DNA of 55,823 nucleotides from the NCBI RefSeq assembly GCF_001039355.2, contig NW_019775873.1, positions 64,001-119,823 of the forward strand. Reading direction: 5' to 3'. This DNA is from Lingula anatina (lineage: Eukaryota; Brachiopoda; Lingulata; Lingulida; Lingulidae). Position numbers and translations under genes: made by a program. Under the pieces are notes generated by a model. It had not been told where the DNA came from. It ran no database searches and saw nothing but the letters and a program-made list of their open reading frames with translations. This document shows positions 38,635 to 50,454 of the stretch, piece after piece (the first letter of the stretch is position 1; every line of letters starts with the position of its first letter).

Positions 38635-39292
38635 CGGGTAAAAATATATAATTATATTCTCAGCAACATGGTTTTTGTGGAATTGAACGAATTACAAAAA
38701 TAAAGACCTCCAAGACGGATTGTTTGAGTCATCCATGAAAACGCTCTTCTTACCGGGAGTAGTAATTTGTGTCACTCAAGACAAGTCATTCCATGTGCTT
38801 TAAAGAACATCTTTCCTCTGTTAAAATTTTTAAACAATTTTGTACTATCCGATAGTACCCAGCCAAAAATAAATAAATCGCAAATGTGGCAATGCCAAAT
38901 TATTTTCTAAACATGGGAGATGGTAATGTTTATATTTATATTCCCCTGGGCCGTTATTGCCCCTCATCTGTATGCCCCCGCACCATGTACTTCCCATATC
39001 TAAATTTCCCCAAGCGATATTTTGCTGCAAGGAAAGACTCACTTTGGTTAAAATTTTGTAATTGTGCATTAAATAATAAGCTATATTAATTTAATTTTAT
39101 GTCCCTATTATTTTTTTACCCAAGGAGATAAATAAACCCGCAGAACCCCCAAAAAAAGTGGAAACAATCACTGAAATAATGCCGATGCATAACCTAATTA
39201 AAAAACCCAAATTAAGTAATTAAAAACACACCAAATCCTGGCCTTTTATTTATTTCAAACAAGAATGTTGTATCTTACAAAAACAAAAAAAA

Positions 39293-39648
39293 ATATGCGT
39301 TAACTTCTTTATAGAGCGATATTAACACTTAGCTGTAATGCTTTGGGAGTCATATCTTGTGTACATTACTATACATTTTCTTCAAATCTGCCTTGTGCAT
39401 AACTATTAGGCCTGGGTAAAAGTATGATTATAGATATTGTCTTTTACAAAAAGTCCTTAAAAGGAATGTGATATGCGTAAACTTCTTTATAGAGCAATGT
39501 TAACACTTAACGGTAATGCTTTGGGAGTCACATCTTGTCTACATTACTAAACACTTTCTTCAATTGAATTCTGCCTTGTGCATAACTATTAGGCCTGGGT
39601 AAAAGTATGATAATAGATGTTGTCTTTTACAAAAAGTCCTGAAAAGGA
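39293..39648. repeat. Tandem duplication of about 178 bp
   Basis: 39293-39470 and 39471-39648 are copies of the same unit, with ATATGCG at each start, ATGCTTTGGGAGTCA inside and TCTTTTACAAAAAGTCCT near each end. The right copy contains the last codons of the transposase fragment at 39627, so the duplicated unit is its C-terminal tip plus 3' tail. Confidence 0.85.
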
Positions 39649-40234
39649 TCATTGCAATCCGTAATGTCCTCTGTGGGAAACCCCATGAACTCCTCTCCGT
39701 CGCTGTCGCTATCGCTCTCTAGCATTGGTATGTCGCTCTCCGGCACTGAAACACCACCGTCTCCCCTTAATGACTTCAAGATGCCAGTAATAGAGAAAAA
39801 CTTCTGGATCATGGTTGCGGGGACATTGTCCCAGGCAGCCTTGATCCAGTCAACTATTTCTTGTTTACTGGCAGTCTTCAGCTGGTCGATGTGCCCCTTC
39901 GCAGCTGTGACATCATTGCGCATCCTCTCCTACCACAGCCTCCAAAGATGGCCTTTGAACGGCTTGTTCAATGACACATCTAGGGGCTGGGCCTTTGAGG
40001 TGCATCCTCCAGGGATTATTGCTGGTTTTGCTGCCACTCGCTGCAGTGCACATGCCACCCTCTCGGTGGTAGGCGCAGAGAAGGCATCCATTACGAGGAG
40101 AGAAGGCCGTCGCTCAGTATACACCTTCAGGATTTTGGTCACCCATTCCATCATGAGGTCTTCTGTCATCCAGGCTGTAGAGTTGGCTGTTATTAACCAA
40201 CCCTCTGGCCCCTCCACCACTGGATTTCTCTTGC
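39627..40234 (-). pseudogene. pogo/Tigger-like DDE transposase, C-terminal part
   Basis: After an acceptor-like CAG at 40235-40237 the frame reads KRNPVVEGPEGW, then LLVMDAFSAPTT (second catalytic Asp region) and IIPGGCTSKAQPLDVSLNKP with the QPLD motif of the DDE_1 family. A TAG at 39930-39932 interrupts; the same frame then continues for 99 codons through WIKAAWDNVP and an acidic tail ending DPFQDFL. The upstream catalytic part is not seen. Dead or partial DNA transposon; the host-derived alternative is unlikely because of the nonsense codon. Confidence 0.75.
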
Positions 40235-41013
40235 CTGAAATAATGAAAGAAAGACATGAGTAGTGATATTTATAGCTAAACTCCTTTACTGACTGAAATG
40301 CACATTCACTCTCAGGCGGAATGAAAACTGCAAAAAGATGTGAACTTTTTAAATGCAGGTGAAGTAAAACTTAGAAATATGTAGATATTTATAACAGTCA
40401 CCAATTGCTATTGGAAGTAAATTAGCTGTAGTTTTAAACAAGAACCTTGCACAATTGCCTCGCAAGATCATACAACTACATATGTCACATGTATGATGTA
40501 TATATCATATGTATGAAACTATAATATCATATGGTTATGGTATCTTATACTCAAACACCATTTGACAACTTAAAAGCATACAGTACAGCTACATGACAGC
40601 CAGGAAAAACAGAATCATCTAAAAGGATATTGTACATGTCAGCTGTATATGATTTTGATATAAAAAAGATCACTTAAATACAAATACCACCTGACTTAAT
40701 TAACCACAAATAGGTGATAACGGTTTACCATAATTTTCATATCGAAATAAATCAACAACTAAATGTACATACCCAAAGCATTCTACATAGCTTACCCTAT
40801 TACATTCTGAGAACAGCAACGTGACTGCACCCAGAGCCAGTATACGCTCGGTTTTATAGCGAACGTTGACAAAAACTACTCAAATATTCATAAACTGATT
40901 ACTGGACATTGAGTTAGGTGTGACTGCATGATTGATTTGATGATGTTGATAACACTGGGGTTTACCATTGCTGAGACAATCAAGCCAAATGTTGGGCCTG
41001 TAGCTCCAAGGCA

Positions 41014-41260
41014 ATGAATTTAGCAGATTTTGATCTGCTCTCTTCTTGCCAGGTTAATGATGACAAAATCACTTTTGGCGTTTCCACTTCGTGGACTACC
41101 CGTAGATTTAGCAGGTATCACATTTCCTGTCACAGACCTTCTTCTCAAGATTCTATGCACATTTTCCTGTACACACCCAAATGTCTGGCTATCTCGATTT
41201 GTTCTACCCTATATCTGCATATGCAACTGTTTGGTGTCGTATTCCCATATCAGTAGGTTG
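41014..41260 (-). pseudogene. Tc1/mariner-like transposase N-terminal remnant
   Basis: The minus strand reads EQIEIARHLGV and then, after a frameshift, QENVHRILRRRSVTGNVI and STGSPRSGNAK. This resembles the helix-turn-helix and RxxxTGxxxxxxxxGxPR linker of Tc1-like transposases. No DDE domain follows. Confidence 0.45.
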
Positions 41261-41704
41261 CAGCATGGACTCAGTAATCAGTATACACAGCTACTTATAT
41301 GCAAACCTCCACAAAAACTGACAGACAAACCCACCAGCACTGTACCAATACTCTGTGACATATTCTCACACACCCCAGGCACAACAGTCATAACCAATGT
41401 ATAATGAATTATAACGCCATTACCTTACGCTATTTCAAAAGTAACGTAATTCACCTAATGAATTATCATAAGTAACTTGGCAAATGAAACATTAAATATG
41501 TAGTTTTTAGGAAAACCTCAATGAAGTGATGTCATATAAAAGGTTAACCTTTGCACTCAAGATATTTTGTATCTTTTCCCCTGCAGTCCTGTTAGCAACT
41601 TCTCCTGTTTTTTAACACTCACCATATATGTGTGTGTGTGTGTGTAATTAACTTTTACAGTTTTTGTTTTGCATTGATAAAACTTTGTATACAAGTGTAT
41701 TTAT

Positions 41705-42819
41705 GGCCCAGTCACAATGTCGACGATCTGTCGGGGATTAGTTTTGGCCGGGGGTCGTCGTAGAAAATAAAGAATCCTTGAACAATCCTGGCAATAATCC
41801 TAATAAAAGTGGAGCAGTCACATCGTCTGAGATTTTTTCAAGGATTTTGACCCGGTTTTGTCGAAAAATCGTGGGATTAGCCTCCGATTGCATCGGAGGC
41901 GATCGGAGACGTTATCTGCAAGCGTCTTTTCTTGTAATCTTTTTCCCCCTGGGTATATGTGGGGGAAAAGGAGGATTTTCTGACCTTGGTCATCTGTATT
42001 TCTCTCTGTACACTGTCCTGTACCTGTCCCATGCTTCTCCATCATCCTGCACAACTCCATCCTCCTCCTCCTCCTCCTCCTCATGGTCACTGGCATCAGG
42101 CCTCTCTAGAACCTCTTCCTCCTCCTCAGATCTGTCTCCACTCTCCTGATCCTGCACCTCTGGGGCAGCCTGCTCCTCTTCTGGGGTCTCTGGCTGCCTG
42201 TTTTTGGCCTTCCCCCTGCCTCCTGCTTTCCCCTTTCCTCCTCCTCTGCCTCCTCCCCTGCCTCCTCCCCTTGGTCCTCCCCTTGGCATCTTCAAAATCT
42301 TCTGTCACAGCTTCCTGCAGCAAGAGCGTCTCAAACTTTTAGCGATCCGGCCCTTATATACACAGCGATTTACTACGATTCCACCGTAAGATTCGTCGGA
42401 GACGATCACATAAAGCGTACGAATCGTCGCAGGGCGCCTCTGATTCAGTTGGAGGGCGCTGGAGACTACTCGCAGACATTGAATCTCAACCTGATTTTCC
42501 AATCCCACACAGAATCTTGCGACTAGTCTCAGATTATTCGGAGGACGCCTCCGATTAATCGGAGGGCATCGTAGGTCATCGGAGATTGTGTCTGGGATGC
42601 CCAAAATGGGTGAAAAATCTTGCGAGCAATCTTAAAATTTTAAGTTCAAAGCTGGGGACCGCGACGGGTGTGGTGATGTCTAAAAAATCTGCGACAACCC
42701 GCAGGCGTCCGGAGAGCGCCTCCGACGGATGCAAAATCGTGAGATCTGTCTCAAGATTTCGTTCAAATTTCCTGGGTTTTACCCATCCCCGACGCATCGC
42801 AACTGATTTGTGACTGGCC
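41705..42819. mobile_element. 1.1-kb TIR element with CpG-rich interior
   Basis: Ends GGCCCAGTCACAATGTCGAC (left) and the complement of GGCCAGTCACAAATCAGTTG (right) form imperfect terminal repeats. The interior is far richer in G+C and CpG than its surroundings and holds many short CGGAGG/CCTCCG palindromes. It includes an ORF at 41990-42295. No transposase domain is recognised and no clean target duplication is seen (flanks TTTAT and ACTTA). Confidence 0.55.
41990..42295 (-). CDS. Hypothetical RGG-rich/acidic protein inside a TIR element
   Basis: A 101-codon frame starting MKMPRGGPRGGGRGGGRGGG, then lysine-rich, then strongly acidic (runs of Glu). It has an RNA-binding-like RGG tract but no known domain. 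Low complexity means the open frame may only reflect base composition; overlapping frames on both strands are also open. An in-frame upstream extension lacks an obvious start. Function unknown. Confidence 0.3.
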   Translation of the reverse strand: MKMPRGGPRGGGRGGGRGGGKGKAGGRGKAKNRQPETPEEEQAAPEVQDQESGDRSEEEEEVLERPDASDHEEEEEEEDGVVQDDGEAWDRYRTVYREKYR

Positions 42820-42844
42820 ACTTAACATTGGGGATGACTTTGAA

Positions 42845-43953
42845 ATAAAATTAGATGACGTGGTCACACTGCTACTTCCCTGTCTGGGAGGTAATGGAAT
42901 ATAGACTGGAGCCACATACTTCCGTGCATGAAGTACGCACTTCTTCTGCACCATTCTCCCTGCCATGGACTCGTACTTCAGGGGTGGGGGTCCGCTTCAT
43001 CTCAGTGTGAAGAATCTTTAGATGCCCCTCACTACCGCACTTGCCACATTTTACTTCAGCTCTGCAGTCTCTAGCCTTTTGGGACGTTGTGGCGATACAA
43101 CTTGGGGCAAAACCCTGATTCTTCCCTTCTTTTGTTGGGCAGTTTGGATAGCAACACTCGGCACTTTTCTGCAGAATGGTTCCCCTCTTTGTGGACTGGA
43201 CATTGAGTAGCTTTTGTCACATCTGTTTTGTGAACATTCACATTGTGTTCACTATGCATCCTTGGAGCCAACATCCTGGAAGGAAACTTGATCTCAGGCT
43301 GCTCTGTTAGCCTTACTGGAAAGCTGCATTCACATCTTTCTAAAGCATGCTCTCTGACAAATTTAGAGAAGACCATGAAGGGTGGGAACTTTCCGTTGGT
43401 TTGCTTGTAATGATGGGCTCTGGACCTCCACTTATCTTGCAGATCGTCTGGTAGCTTGTCTACAAGAGGATTGATGCCCGTGAAGGTGTCTAAATATTCT
43501 AGCCCTGGGAGGCTGCTATCTTCTTTGGCGTATTTTAGCATCTGTAAGGCATCCCCAAAATCTCTAAGAGCACGGTAATCTGTCTTGCCCATTTTCCTGG
43601 TGTTTAGCACCTTTGTTATCAGGGAGATGGACACAACGTCTGGCTTACTGAAGTTTTCTTCTAATCGCTCCCATACTGTTTTGAGTCCAACACTGGGGTG
43701 GTTGACATGTACTGCAGGTATTTTCTTAGCCAGCTCTGCAGATTGTGTTCCACTCCAGAAGATCAAGCTCTTCTCCTGGGGAAAGTTGCACTCCTTTCAC
43801 TATCTTTTTAAATGACAGCTGCCAAGAGAGAAAATCCCCTGGATTGAAATAATGTTGCCAGACAGGTATAAGTTTCTTAAAAAGACAGTGAACTTTGAAG
43901 GCCTTATCGTGATTGGGATGATCTCTTGGTAAAATTTTGTCATTGTTACACAA
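42845..43953 (-). pseudogene. BEL/Pao retrotransposon gag remnant
   Basis: Minus-strand frames carry DFLSWQLSFKKIV, LKTVWERLEENFSKP and YLDTFTGINPLVDKLPDDLQ, the pattern of the DUF1759-type gag of BEL/Pao elements, followed by a cysteine-rich part (CPVHKEGNHSAEKC, later CGKCGSEGH). The reading is broken by at least two frameshifts, near 43740-43766 and near 43100. No protease, reverse transcriptase or LTR is seen beside it, so only a dead gag piece is present. Confidence 0.7.
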
Positions 43954-44209
43954 ATGAAAAAAAAGTCAGAATATTCAAAAATATACTTCTACTCATCACA
44001 CTTCTGAATCTTGGCATTTCTGTCAAGGGATCTGTTGACCAGTATAGATCGTAGGAAGAACGTTTAGTTAGTCCTGTCAGCATCAGTAAGGGACTGAAAG
44101 TTCATGGAAGTCCATATTTGGCCATGTACGCACTTTATAAGAGTTGGGCTTTTGTTGTTTGACCTGATCAGCATATCTGTTTGTCTCCCAAACAAACATT
44201 TCAATCACA

Positions 44210-44431
44210 TCATTGGTAAAAAAATTCTGTTTCTGAAAAATCAATCAGCCATCCATGATCATATCCACTTTTTGGCACACTTTGTTTGCCTATCTCTTCA
44301 GTTTTAGAATCACTAGAATCATTATCTCCACTTTCACTATCTATAGAAGTATTATCACCACCACTATGAAGATCATCAGGTGTATATCTCTCAAATTCCT
44401 CATCCGAATTGCTGTAGAGAAATATCTTCAT
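44210..44431 (-). other. Acidic ORF, unrecognised
   Basis: A 73-codon minus frame rich in Asp, Ser and Glu. The composition recalls the acidic N-terminus of some transposases, but there is no diagnostic motif. The rest of 43960-45280 shows no recognisable gene except a short piece near 44770-44830 that resembles the gag-remnant sequence near 42850-42900. Confidence 0.2.
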
Positions 44432-45294
44432 GAAACAGAACCCGTCGTGTGTGATGGAGTTTCAGAAACAAACTTTTGATGTGTGTTGTAAATTGAAATA
44501 TGTGACAAAGGGGTGTGTGGTTAATGAGCCTTTTGAAATATGGTTATTTGCCTTTTTCACAATTTTTGCATGCATTGTCTGGTTTCACTTTATTCTTTTT
44601 TCTAGTTCTCAAAGTGCAAGGTCCAATGATTGGATGTAGTATTTTTTTACTCTCACAGATTCCCTGTTCAGATATGTTTTACCTTTCCACATATCCTCAC
44701 TCATAATCACCCTTCGATGCATTATGGTGGGGTCATCTTGCAGCCTAATGTCCTTTGACATTTCCAGGCCCATGGTTGCACTGCTGCTTCCCTGTCTTGA
44801 AGGTAATAGAATATGGACTATATTCTCACATATCCATTCACGGTACTCAAAACCAAATTTGGAGATCCCGAGCCACCTGCTTACACCAATTGTTATGTTT
44901 TAGCCTTAAGACCAGCTCTAATTGTCCCTTGAGGATAGCCTTTGCTTTCTCAAGTGTATCTCTGGGGCACACTGCTAGTCTCTCAGCTAACTTTTTGGCA
45001 GAGGCAAGTAGGCCTTGCAGGATTCATAGTGTTAAGAGCACCATAAATTCAAGGACTTTTAAGGACTTTTAAGTACCTAATTTCGTGACTTTTCCACTAC
45101 TTTCCAACCTGAGCCAGATGGTCACAGTCAAGCTAAATATTCAATGCTATATAGATATCTGTATTTTTATTATCATACCTATGAAATCAGATGTGATAGA
45201 AAGATTGTCAACTTAATAAGTAGGCATTTGGCAACCAATATTTAAAGACAGAAACTGTAATGCTAGTGTTTTGCACATTTATTTATCAATACTT

Positions 45295-46130
45295 TTTATT
45301 TTATTTTATTTTATTTTTATTTTTATTTTTTTTATTTCAAAACAAAAAATACAAAACACTCTCACACCCATATATACATACAAGCTCTAACGGTACTTAA
45401 CTGTTAAATTTCCTATCCACAAAATCACTTCCTAATTTTTTCCATTTTTTAATAAAACCATCATTATCCATATTTTTGTTATAAGTAAAATAGTCACTTC
45501 CCATATATTGATTAATATAACTTTTTACTTTCAAGAAATCTGGGACACTTTTGGTCATTTTCTGGCAATATGTAAATTTTTTAACCAAACAAATTAAATT
45601 TACCAAACTTTGTTTTTTTCCAAATATAATGTCAATTAAGTTTAATCTTTCTTTTATATTTAAATCATTTTCTAACCATTCTCTTACTTGTTCCCAGATT
45701 TCTGAAATTCTACCGCATTCCCAAAACAAATGAACAAAAGTTTCCTCCTCTTTTATTCAAAATACACATAAATTTGATTCTACTACATTTATCCGAAATA
45801 AAAAAGAATTTGTTCCTAAGATTCTATGGACCAGTCGATATTGAAACCATCTAAGGCTCATATCATCCAACTTCTTAATCGAGTTATTCTTTTCCATCCA
45901 CCATTTTTCATCGTGGTACACATTCAACTCACTTTCCCATTTTATTTCACTTTTTGGTCTAAAATACAAGCTAGTAACAAAGGTATCGTATATAGGTTTT
46001 ACTCCCTTTTGATTTCTCATCAGAACTAATAGAAATTTTGGTCTAAAGGGAATATTCATATAGATATCAATGTTTTTCTTATTTCTAATCATTTTCTCGA
46101 TGCACTGTACAATACCATAAAACATTGTAT
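45295..46130 (-). mobile_element. 5'-truncated LINE (L1/Tx1-like) with 14-bp target duplication
   Basis: ATTTATCAATACTT occurs perfectly at 45281-45294 and 46131-46144, flanking an 836-bp minus-strand insert. The insert encodes the end of ORF2: LRWFQYRLVHRILGTN, then KEEETFVHLFWECGRI, typical of the region after reverse transcriptase in L1/Tx1-like elements. It ends in an A-rich tail of AAAAT units (plus strand 45296-45345). A TGA interrupts between the two motifs. It is a single 5'-truncated insertion, fairly young given the perfect duplication. Confidence 0.85.
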
Positions 46131-46339
46131 ATTTATCAATACTTGTTATATGTTGTATGAGATGAAAACACTAAATGTTTTGTACTCTCACTCTTGACTT
46201 TATTATTACTTGAACTTGACTTAAACATGGACTTGAATGTGGCAAGGTCTAAACTGTAATAAGAACAACAATGCATAAGAAAAAATAACCACTTAAACAA
46301 ATACTTAATAAAACATTTAACTAACACTACAAATACTAG

Positions 46340-47000
46340 TTTCAGGCGATCATGATGTGCAGTTACCAGCTGTTTCTTCATCTTCTCTTTATATAATGAA
46401 GGGGACAAAACCACCATAACTACCCCTGGCTCCTCCACACTGGGTTAAGTTTTTTGCACCTCCTTGGTGAAGCTGCGTAGTCTAGCCGGTACACCACATC
46501 TCCTACCTACCATTTTTTTTAGCAGACCCACAAATCATAGTCTCTTTTGGACCGCCTCTGTGCTATTTTTAGGTGTCTTCTAGCCATCTCATGGGTTGAC
46601 TGCATCACCTCCTCTACCCGCTCCACATAGCTTTCTTCTGCCTGATCCCCTCCATCTGGTGGCCTAAACATCAGCTGCACTGGTGTATTGATCTCCTTTC
46701 CCAGCATTAGTCTATTGGGGGTGAATCCTGTTGAGCGATTTACTGTTGCTCGAATGGCTCCTGCAAGCTGTGATATATAAATATCCCAGTCTCTCTGATT
46801 CAAACTCACAAAACACCAAACTGCTCCACAGCCCCATTTCCTTGTGGCCGATAGGGTGTTGTGCGCGCTTTGTGGATATGTAAAAGCTTACAGACATCTT
46901 GAAAGAGTTGACTTTCAAAGTTTCGGCCTTGGTCAGGGAATATCCCCAGGGGTAACCAAATCTGGAGAAGAGATCAATGACAGCTGTTGCTGTTACTTCA
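46340..47000 (-). pseudogene. Ty3/gypsy integrase fragment, copy 1
   Basis: Minus frames read DQGRNFESQLFQ, ARTTPYRPQGNGAVEQF (integrase core with the last catalytic Glu), LAGAIRATVNRSTGFTPNRL, KRDYDLWV, DVVYRLD and HHDRLK (end of the C-terminal domain). Frameshifts separate the core from the TGFTP part and that from the C-terminal domain. No reverse transcriptase or protease is present upstream. Confidence 0.75.
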
Positions 47001-48135
47001 GCTGACTGAGTAGGACTTAATTATTACTTGAACTCATTTTAAGAATTGATCAACTATCATCAACAAATTTTGGTTACCTCTGTCTGTTTTGGGAAGTGGG
47101 CCTACAAAATCTATATGAATTCTCTCCATATAGGAGAGCCTGCCTGGTACACAAGTAAAGGAGACTGCATGTTTTGCAGGGTGCATAAGTCCCCATGTAA
47201 GTTAAAGACCAGATTTTTGGATGCTAAAAAAATATACAGTTAGAAACTGTTGCCTTAACTTCAGTTTTCACCTGGTGATTAAGGTGCAGCTACTACCTCT
47301 CCAATCTCCTTAATGCCTTTTGCATGTTTGAGGTCAGGGGAATATTTCCAGATTGCAATAGACTGCAGTCAATCCTTTGATTTTAACCCTGCAGCTACTG
47401 ACTCCAACTGCATCAACAATTTCTTGCAAACCGTCTGTCCTAGGCAAATTTAAGAATTTCTGGGCTCTATCCAGATAACAGCGGGAACCAAAGGTCTCCA
47501 GACTTTCAGATACCTACTTCATTTTTTTCTTATCTGGCTTGAACAGTTGTCTTAGTTGTTCATGAACCTCCCCATTGATCATGGTAAGAGGTCCAATAAA
47601 ACCCTCAAGTTGAGGAGGTGCAAAGTGAGGCTTTCCTCATTAAGGTTCAGATGCAGCCTGAACTCCAGTCTTGCCTCTTCTTCTCCAGGTAGTAGCCTTT
47701 CCTTAGAGCTGATGAATGCCAGTTGGCTAAAGCCAGGCACATCTTTACATAACCCCATAATCCAACGTGCTAAGGTCTGTAGGGCCACCACTAGCTAGGT
47801 GTCAATTTCTCATATGTGCAGGATCGAGGTAAATCATAGGCAGATGGCATTCAATAGCATTTTCTTGGGCCTTGGAGAGACATCTGGTTGAGATGAAAGT
47901 GGGCAAATGGATTGCCTTCTCTTTTTCAGAGAGAGGAAACAGATCTCACCACTGGAGATGTGCCAGTGCAGCACTAACACCTTGCTGCCATGCACTGAGG
48001 GCAGCAAATAATTTAGCAGAGTGCGATTTTAAAAAATTCAATCGTTCAGATCATTCGGACTAAATTCCTATTCACATATTTATAAAGTTTAGAATATAAG
48101 TAAGTTTTATTCAGTGAGGACTATGTTTTTTGCAA
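47001..48135 (-). other. Element-internal DNA shared by both copies, no domain recognised
   Basis: This stretch is about 95% identical to 53220-54360. Minus frames such as 47579-47791 (GEEEARLEFRLHLN) look protein-like but carry stops and frameshifts and match no domain I know. It could be decayed gag of the gypsy element joined to integrase by an internal deletion. Confidence 0.35.
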
Positions 48136-48225
48136 CTTTCAGATTTGATTGGACTGTTTGGGGGAAGCAAATACCTCAGTTTGGATAGCCTGAATGTGAA
48201 ACAACACTTATTACCATCTCTCTAC

Positions 48226-49283
48226 TATAGACTCTTACCATGGCCCATAGGAGCCTATGCGTGCGTCTTTTAGACGCCCCTTTACATGCGAAAACGACAA
48301 GGCCTATGCCGAGTTCGTCTTTTACTACAGAGCTTTGGGAGCCGAAAATGACATGGCTGTGTCTCTTTCGCCACTTACTGAACTCCACAGATGCGAGATT
48401 AACACGACCCATGTCGCGTTTGTCTCTCAAATGACACTGTTATAAAACATGAAATAGGCATAACGTGTGATTTTCGCAGCTGAATAAGTAGACCCTTATA
48501 AACGAAGTTGACGTAACTTGAGAGTCATGTCGCTTTCAACTCTTACAAACCTCCAACAAAATCTATCTCCACACAGACGCGCGCGACATGTACTATTGGA
48601 CATGGGTCAGTTGAAACCCTATTAACCTAAAGGGCTCATGTTACTTTCAGCCAACTCTTATATGTCAAATCCAATTAATTTGAAACAGTGTTGTGCTGTC
48701 CCAAAACATTTTTTTCATTTGAATCCTATCATAATTTAGTGCTATCTAGATAACAGTGTGGCTAATTGCTTGTAATAATTATATGGCCTCATATTTTTAT
48801 TTTCAAGGATTCAAATATAAAGGGTTTTAAGACGGTCCTTCTGTTTCAAATTAATTGGCTGAAAGTAACATGAGCCATTTAGGTTAATGTCGCTTTCAAC
48901 TGACCCATGTCCAATAGTACATGTCGCGCGCGTCTGTGTGGAGATAGATTTTGTTGGAGGTTTGTAAAAGTTGAAAGCGACATGACTCTAAGGTCACGTC
49001 AACTTCGTTTATAAGGGTCTACTTATTCAGCTGCGAAAATCACACGTAATGCCTATTTCATGTTTTATAACAGTGTCTTTTGAGAGACAAACGCGACATG
49101 GGTCGTGTTAATCTCGCATCTCTGGAGTTCAGTAAGTGGCGAAAGAGACACAGCCATGCCATTTTCGGCTCTCAAAGCTCTGTAGTAAAAGACGAACTCG
49201 GCATAGGCCTTGTCGTTTTCGCATGTAAAGGGGCGTCTAAAAGACGCACGCGTAGGCTCCTATGGGCCATGGTAGACTCTATG
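48226..49283. mobile_element. Foldback element with arms of about 450 bp
   Basis: 48226-48688 and 48841-49283 are inverted copies, about 95% alike, around a 152-bp centre. The outer ends ATAGACTC and GAGTCTAT mirror each other. The left arm has an extra segment of about 20 bases. Each arm holds the same 65-codon open frame, which is probably chance. The second copy of the surrounding block lacks it, together with its flanks (48136-49779). Class undetermined. Confidence 0.8.
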
Positions 49284-49319
49284 TAGTTGAGGATCTTCCA
49301 ATTGTTTTTTGGCTTATTT

Positions 49320-49780
49320 CTCAGGGATGGTTTGTCAGTTCACTGATATTTGAGAAAGTCTCTCGTTGTGTTCTCACAAAGGCCACATCAGTGTGGTGCC
49401 TTCTTGTAGAACCTGTTCAACTGCACACGCAACACCTCTAGTTCATTCTGCGCAGCTTCCTCTGACCTTTCACCCCCAGGCACACACTGCCAAGGTTTTT
49501 TCATGGCCATCAAAATTGATGGAGGAACCCAGTACATATGGTTTGTTATGTTAAGTCAAGGTCCTAGCGTTTCACATCGCTTTTGTTTGCTTAATGCAGT
49601 CAGTTTCCTTTTAGTGCCTGCAATGATAATTTGCTTAATGTTGCTGTTCCACAGTGCTACATGCCACACATCAAAGTAGTGGGTGATGTTTGGCATTTCT
49701 TCACAGACACAATTTTAAATTTGGACATGATGGTAAATAACAATTTTCACTGTCTGCACCATCTCTTTTCTAAATTTCTC
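49320..49780 (-). pseudogene. Transposase-like remnant (FDVWHVA family)
   Basis: The minus strand reads HYFDVWHVA, KRKLTALSKQKRCETLGP, a stop, and ITNHMYW. I associate this order (FDVWHVAKG..KKL..AxxK..C..LxxW...NHxYW) with uncharacterised transposase-like proteins common in marine animals. A nonsense codon and later stops show decay. It is present only in the first copy of the block. Confidence 0.45.
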
Positions 49781-50454
49781 CACACATCTATTCAAATTTT
49801 CCAACTCCATAACAACTGAATGATAAGTATTTGTTATCAATTTGTTCTTGGAAGAGTAAATGGTTACAAGAATCAGAACTGGAAAATTTTTTAAATATTT
49901 ACTTTAATCAATGAATAATGAAAATACAAAGTGAAAAATATAATCACAAAAAGGCTCAGCATGCATTGTTTAATTTCTCAGTAGAAAAACTAAAACGAAA
50001 TATAACAATTCACATCCAGGACCATTTTAATACATATTTTCTAAAACTGGCCAAATGTGAAATCTAACCTATCTGCAACATAATTTCAGACAACAGCACC
50101 TAGTGAGTGTTTAAAATAAAAAGTTACTATCAACGCATGAATGTTGAAAATACAAAGTGAAAACTGGATATTCATGAGACTTTCAATTTTTAATTGCAGA
50201 AGGAGACGCATCATTTGAAGCTGGTGCTGTCTTTCTCATTCTTTCTCTTCTCGTCATTCCTACCGTTGTCTCTCCTCTCTCTCCTGGTCCATTGCCCATT
50301 GACGGTCTTCTCTCTCAAAAATTTTTGCCTGCATCTCCTGCTCTGCCTTCAGTCTTTTTTCTTAAAATTCGAGAGCTTAAACGCACTCTTTTCTCGATTC
50401 TTCCACCATAGACTCCCATAATTCACTCAGGGTTTCGCCAGTTTATAAACTTAC

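Noticed and set aside
39652-40263. 203-codon plus-strand ORF
   Set aside because: It is the antisense shadow of the pogo-like transposase on the minus strand.
41778-42342. Plus-strand Pro/Ser/Leu-rich ORFs
   Set aside because: Antisense of the low-complexity RGG/Glu coding stretch and GC-rich palindromes; no conserved motif.
48176-49286. Identical 65-codon frame on both strands suggesting a duplicated gene
   Set aside because: It is the consequence of the inverted arms of the foldback element; no domain and no start context.
50194-50421. Plus-strand hydrophobic ORF resembling a membrane protein (also 54741-55022)
   Set aside because: It is the complement of the Glu/Arg-rich coiled-coil tail of the Myb/SANT gene on the minus strand.
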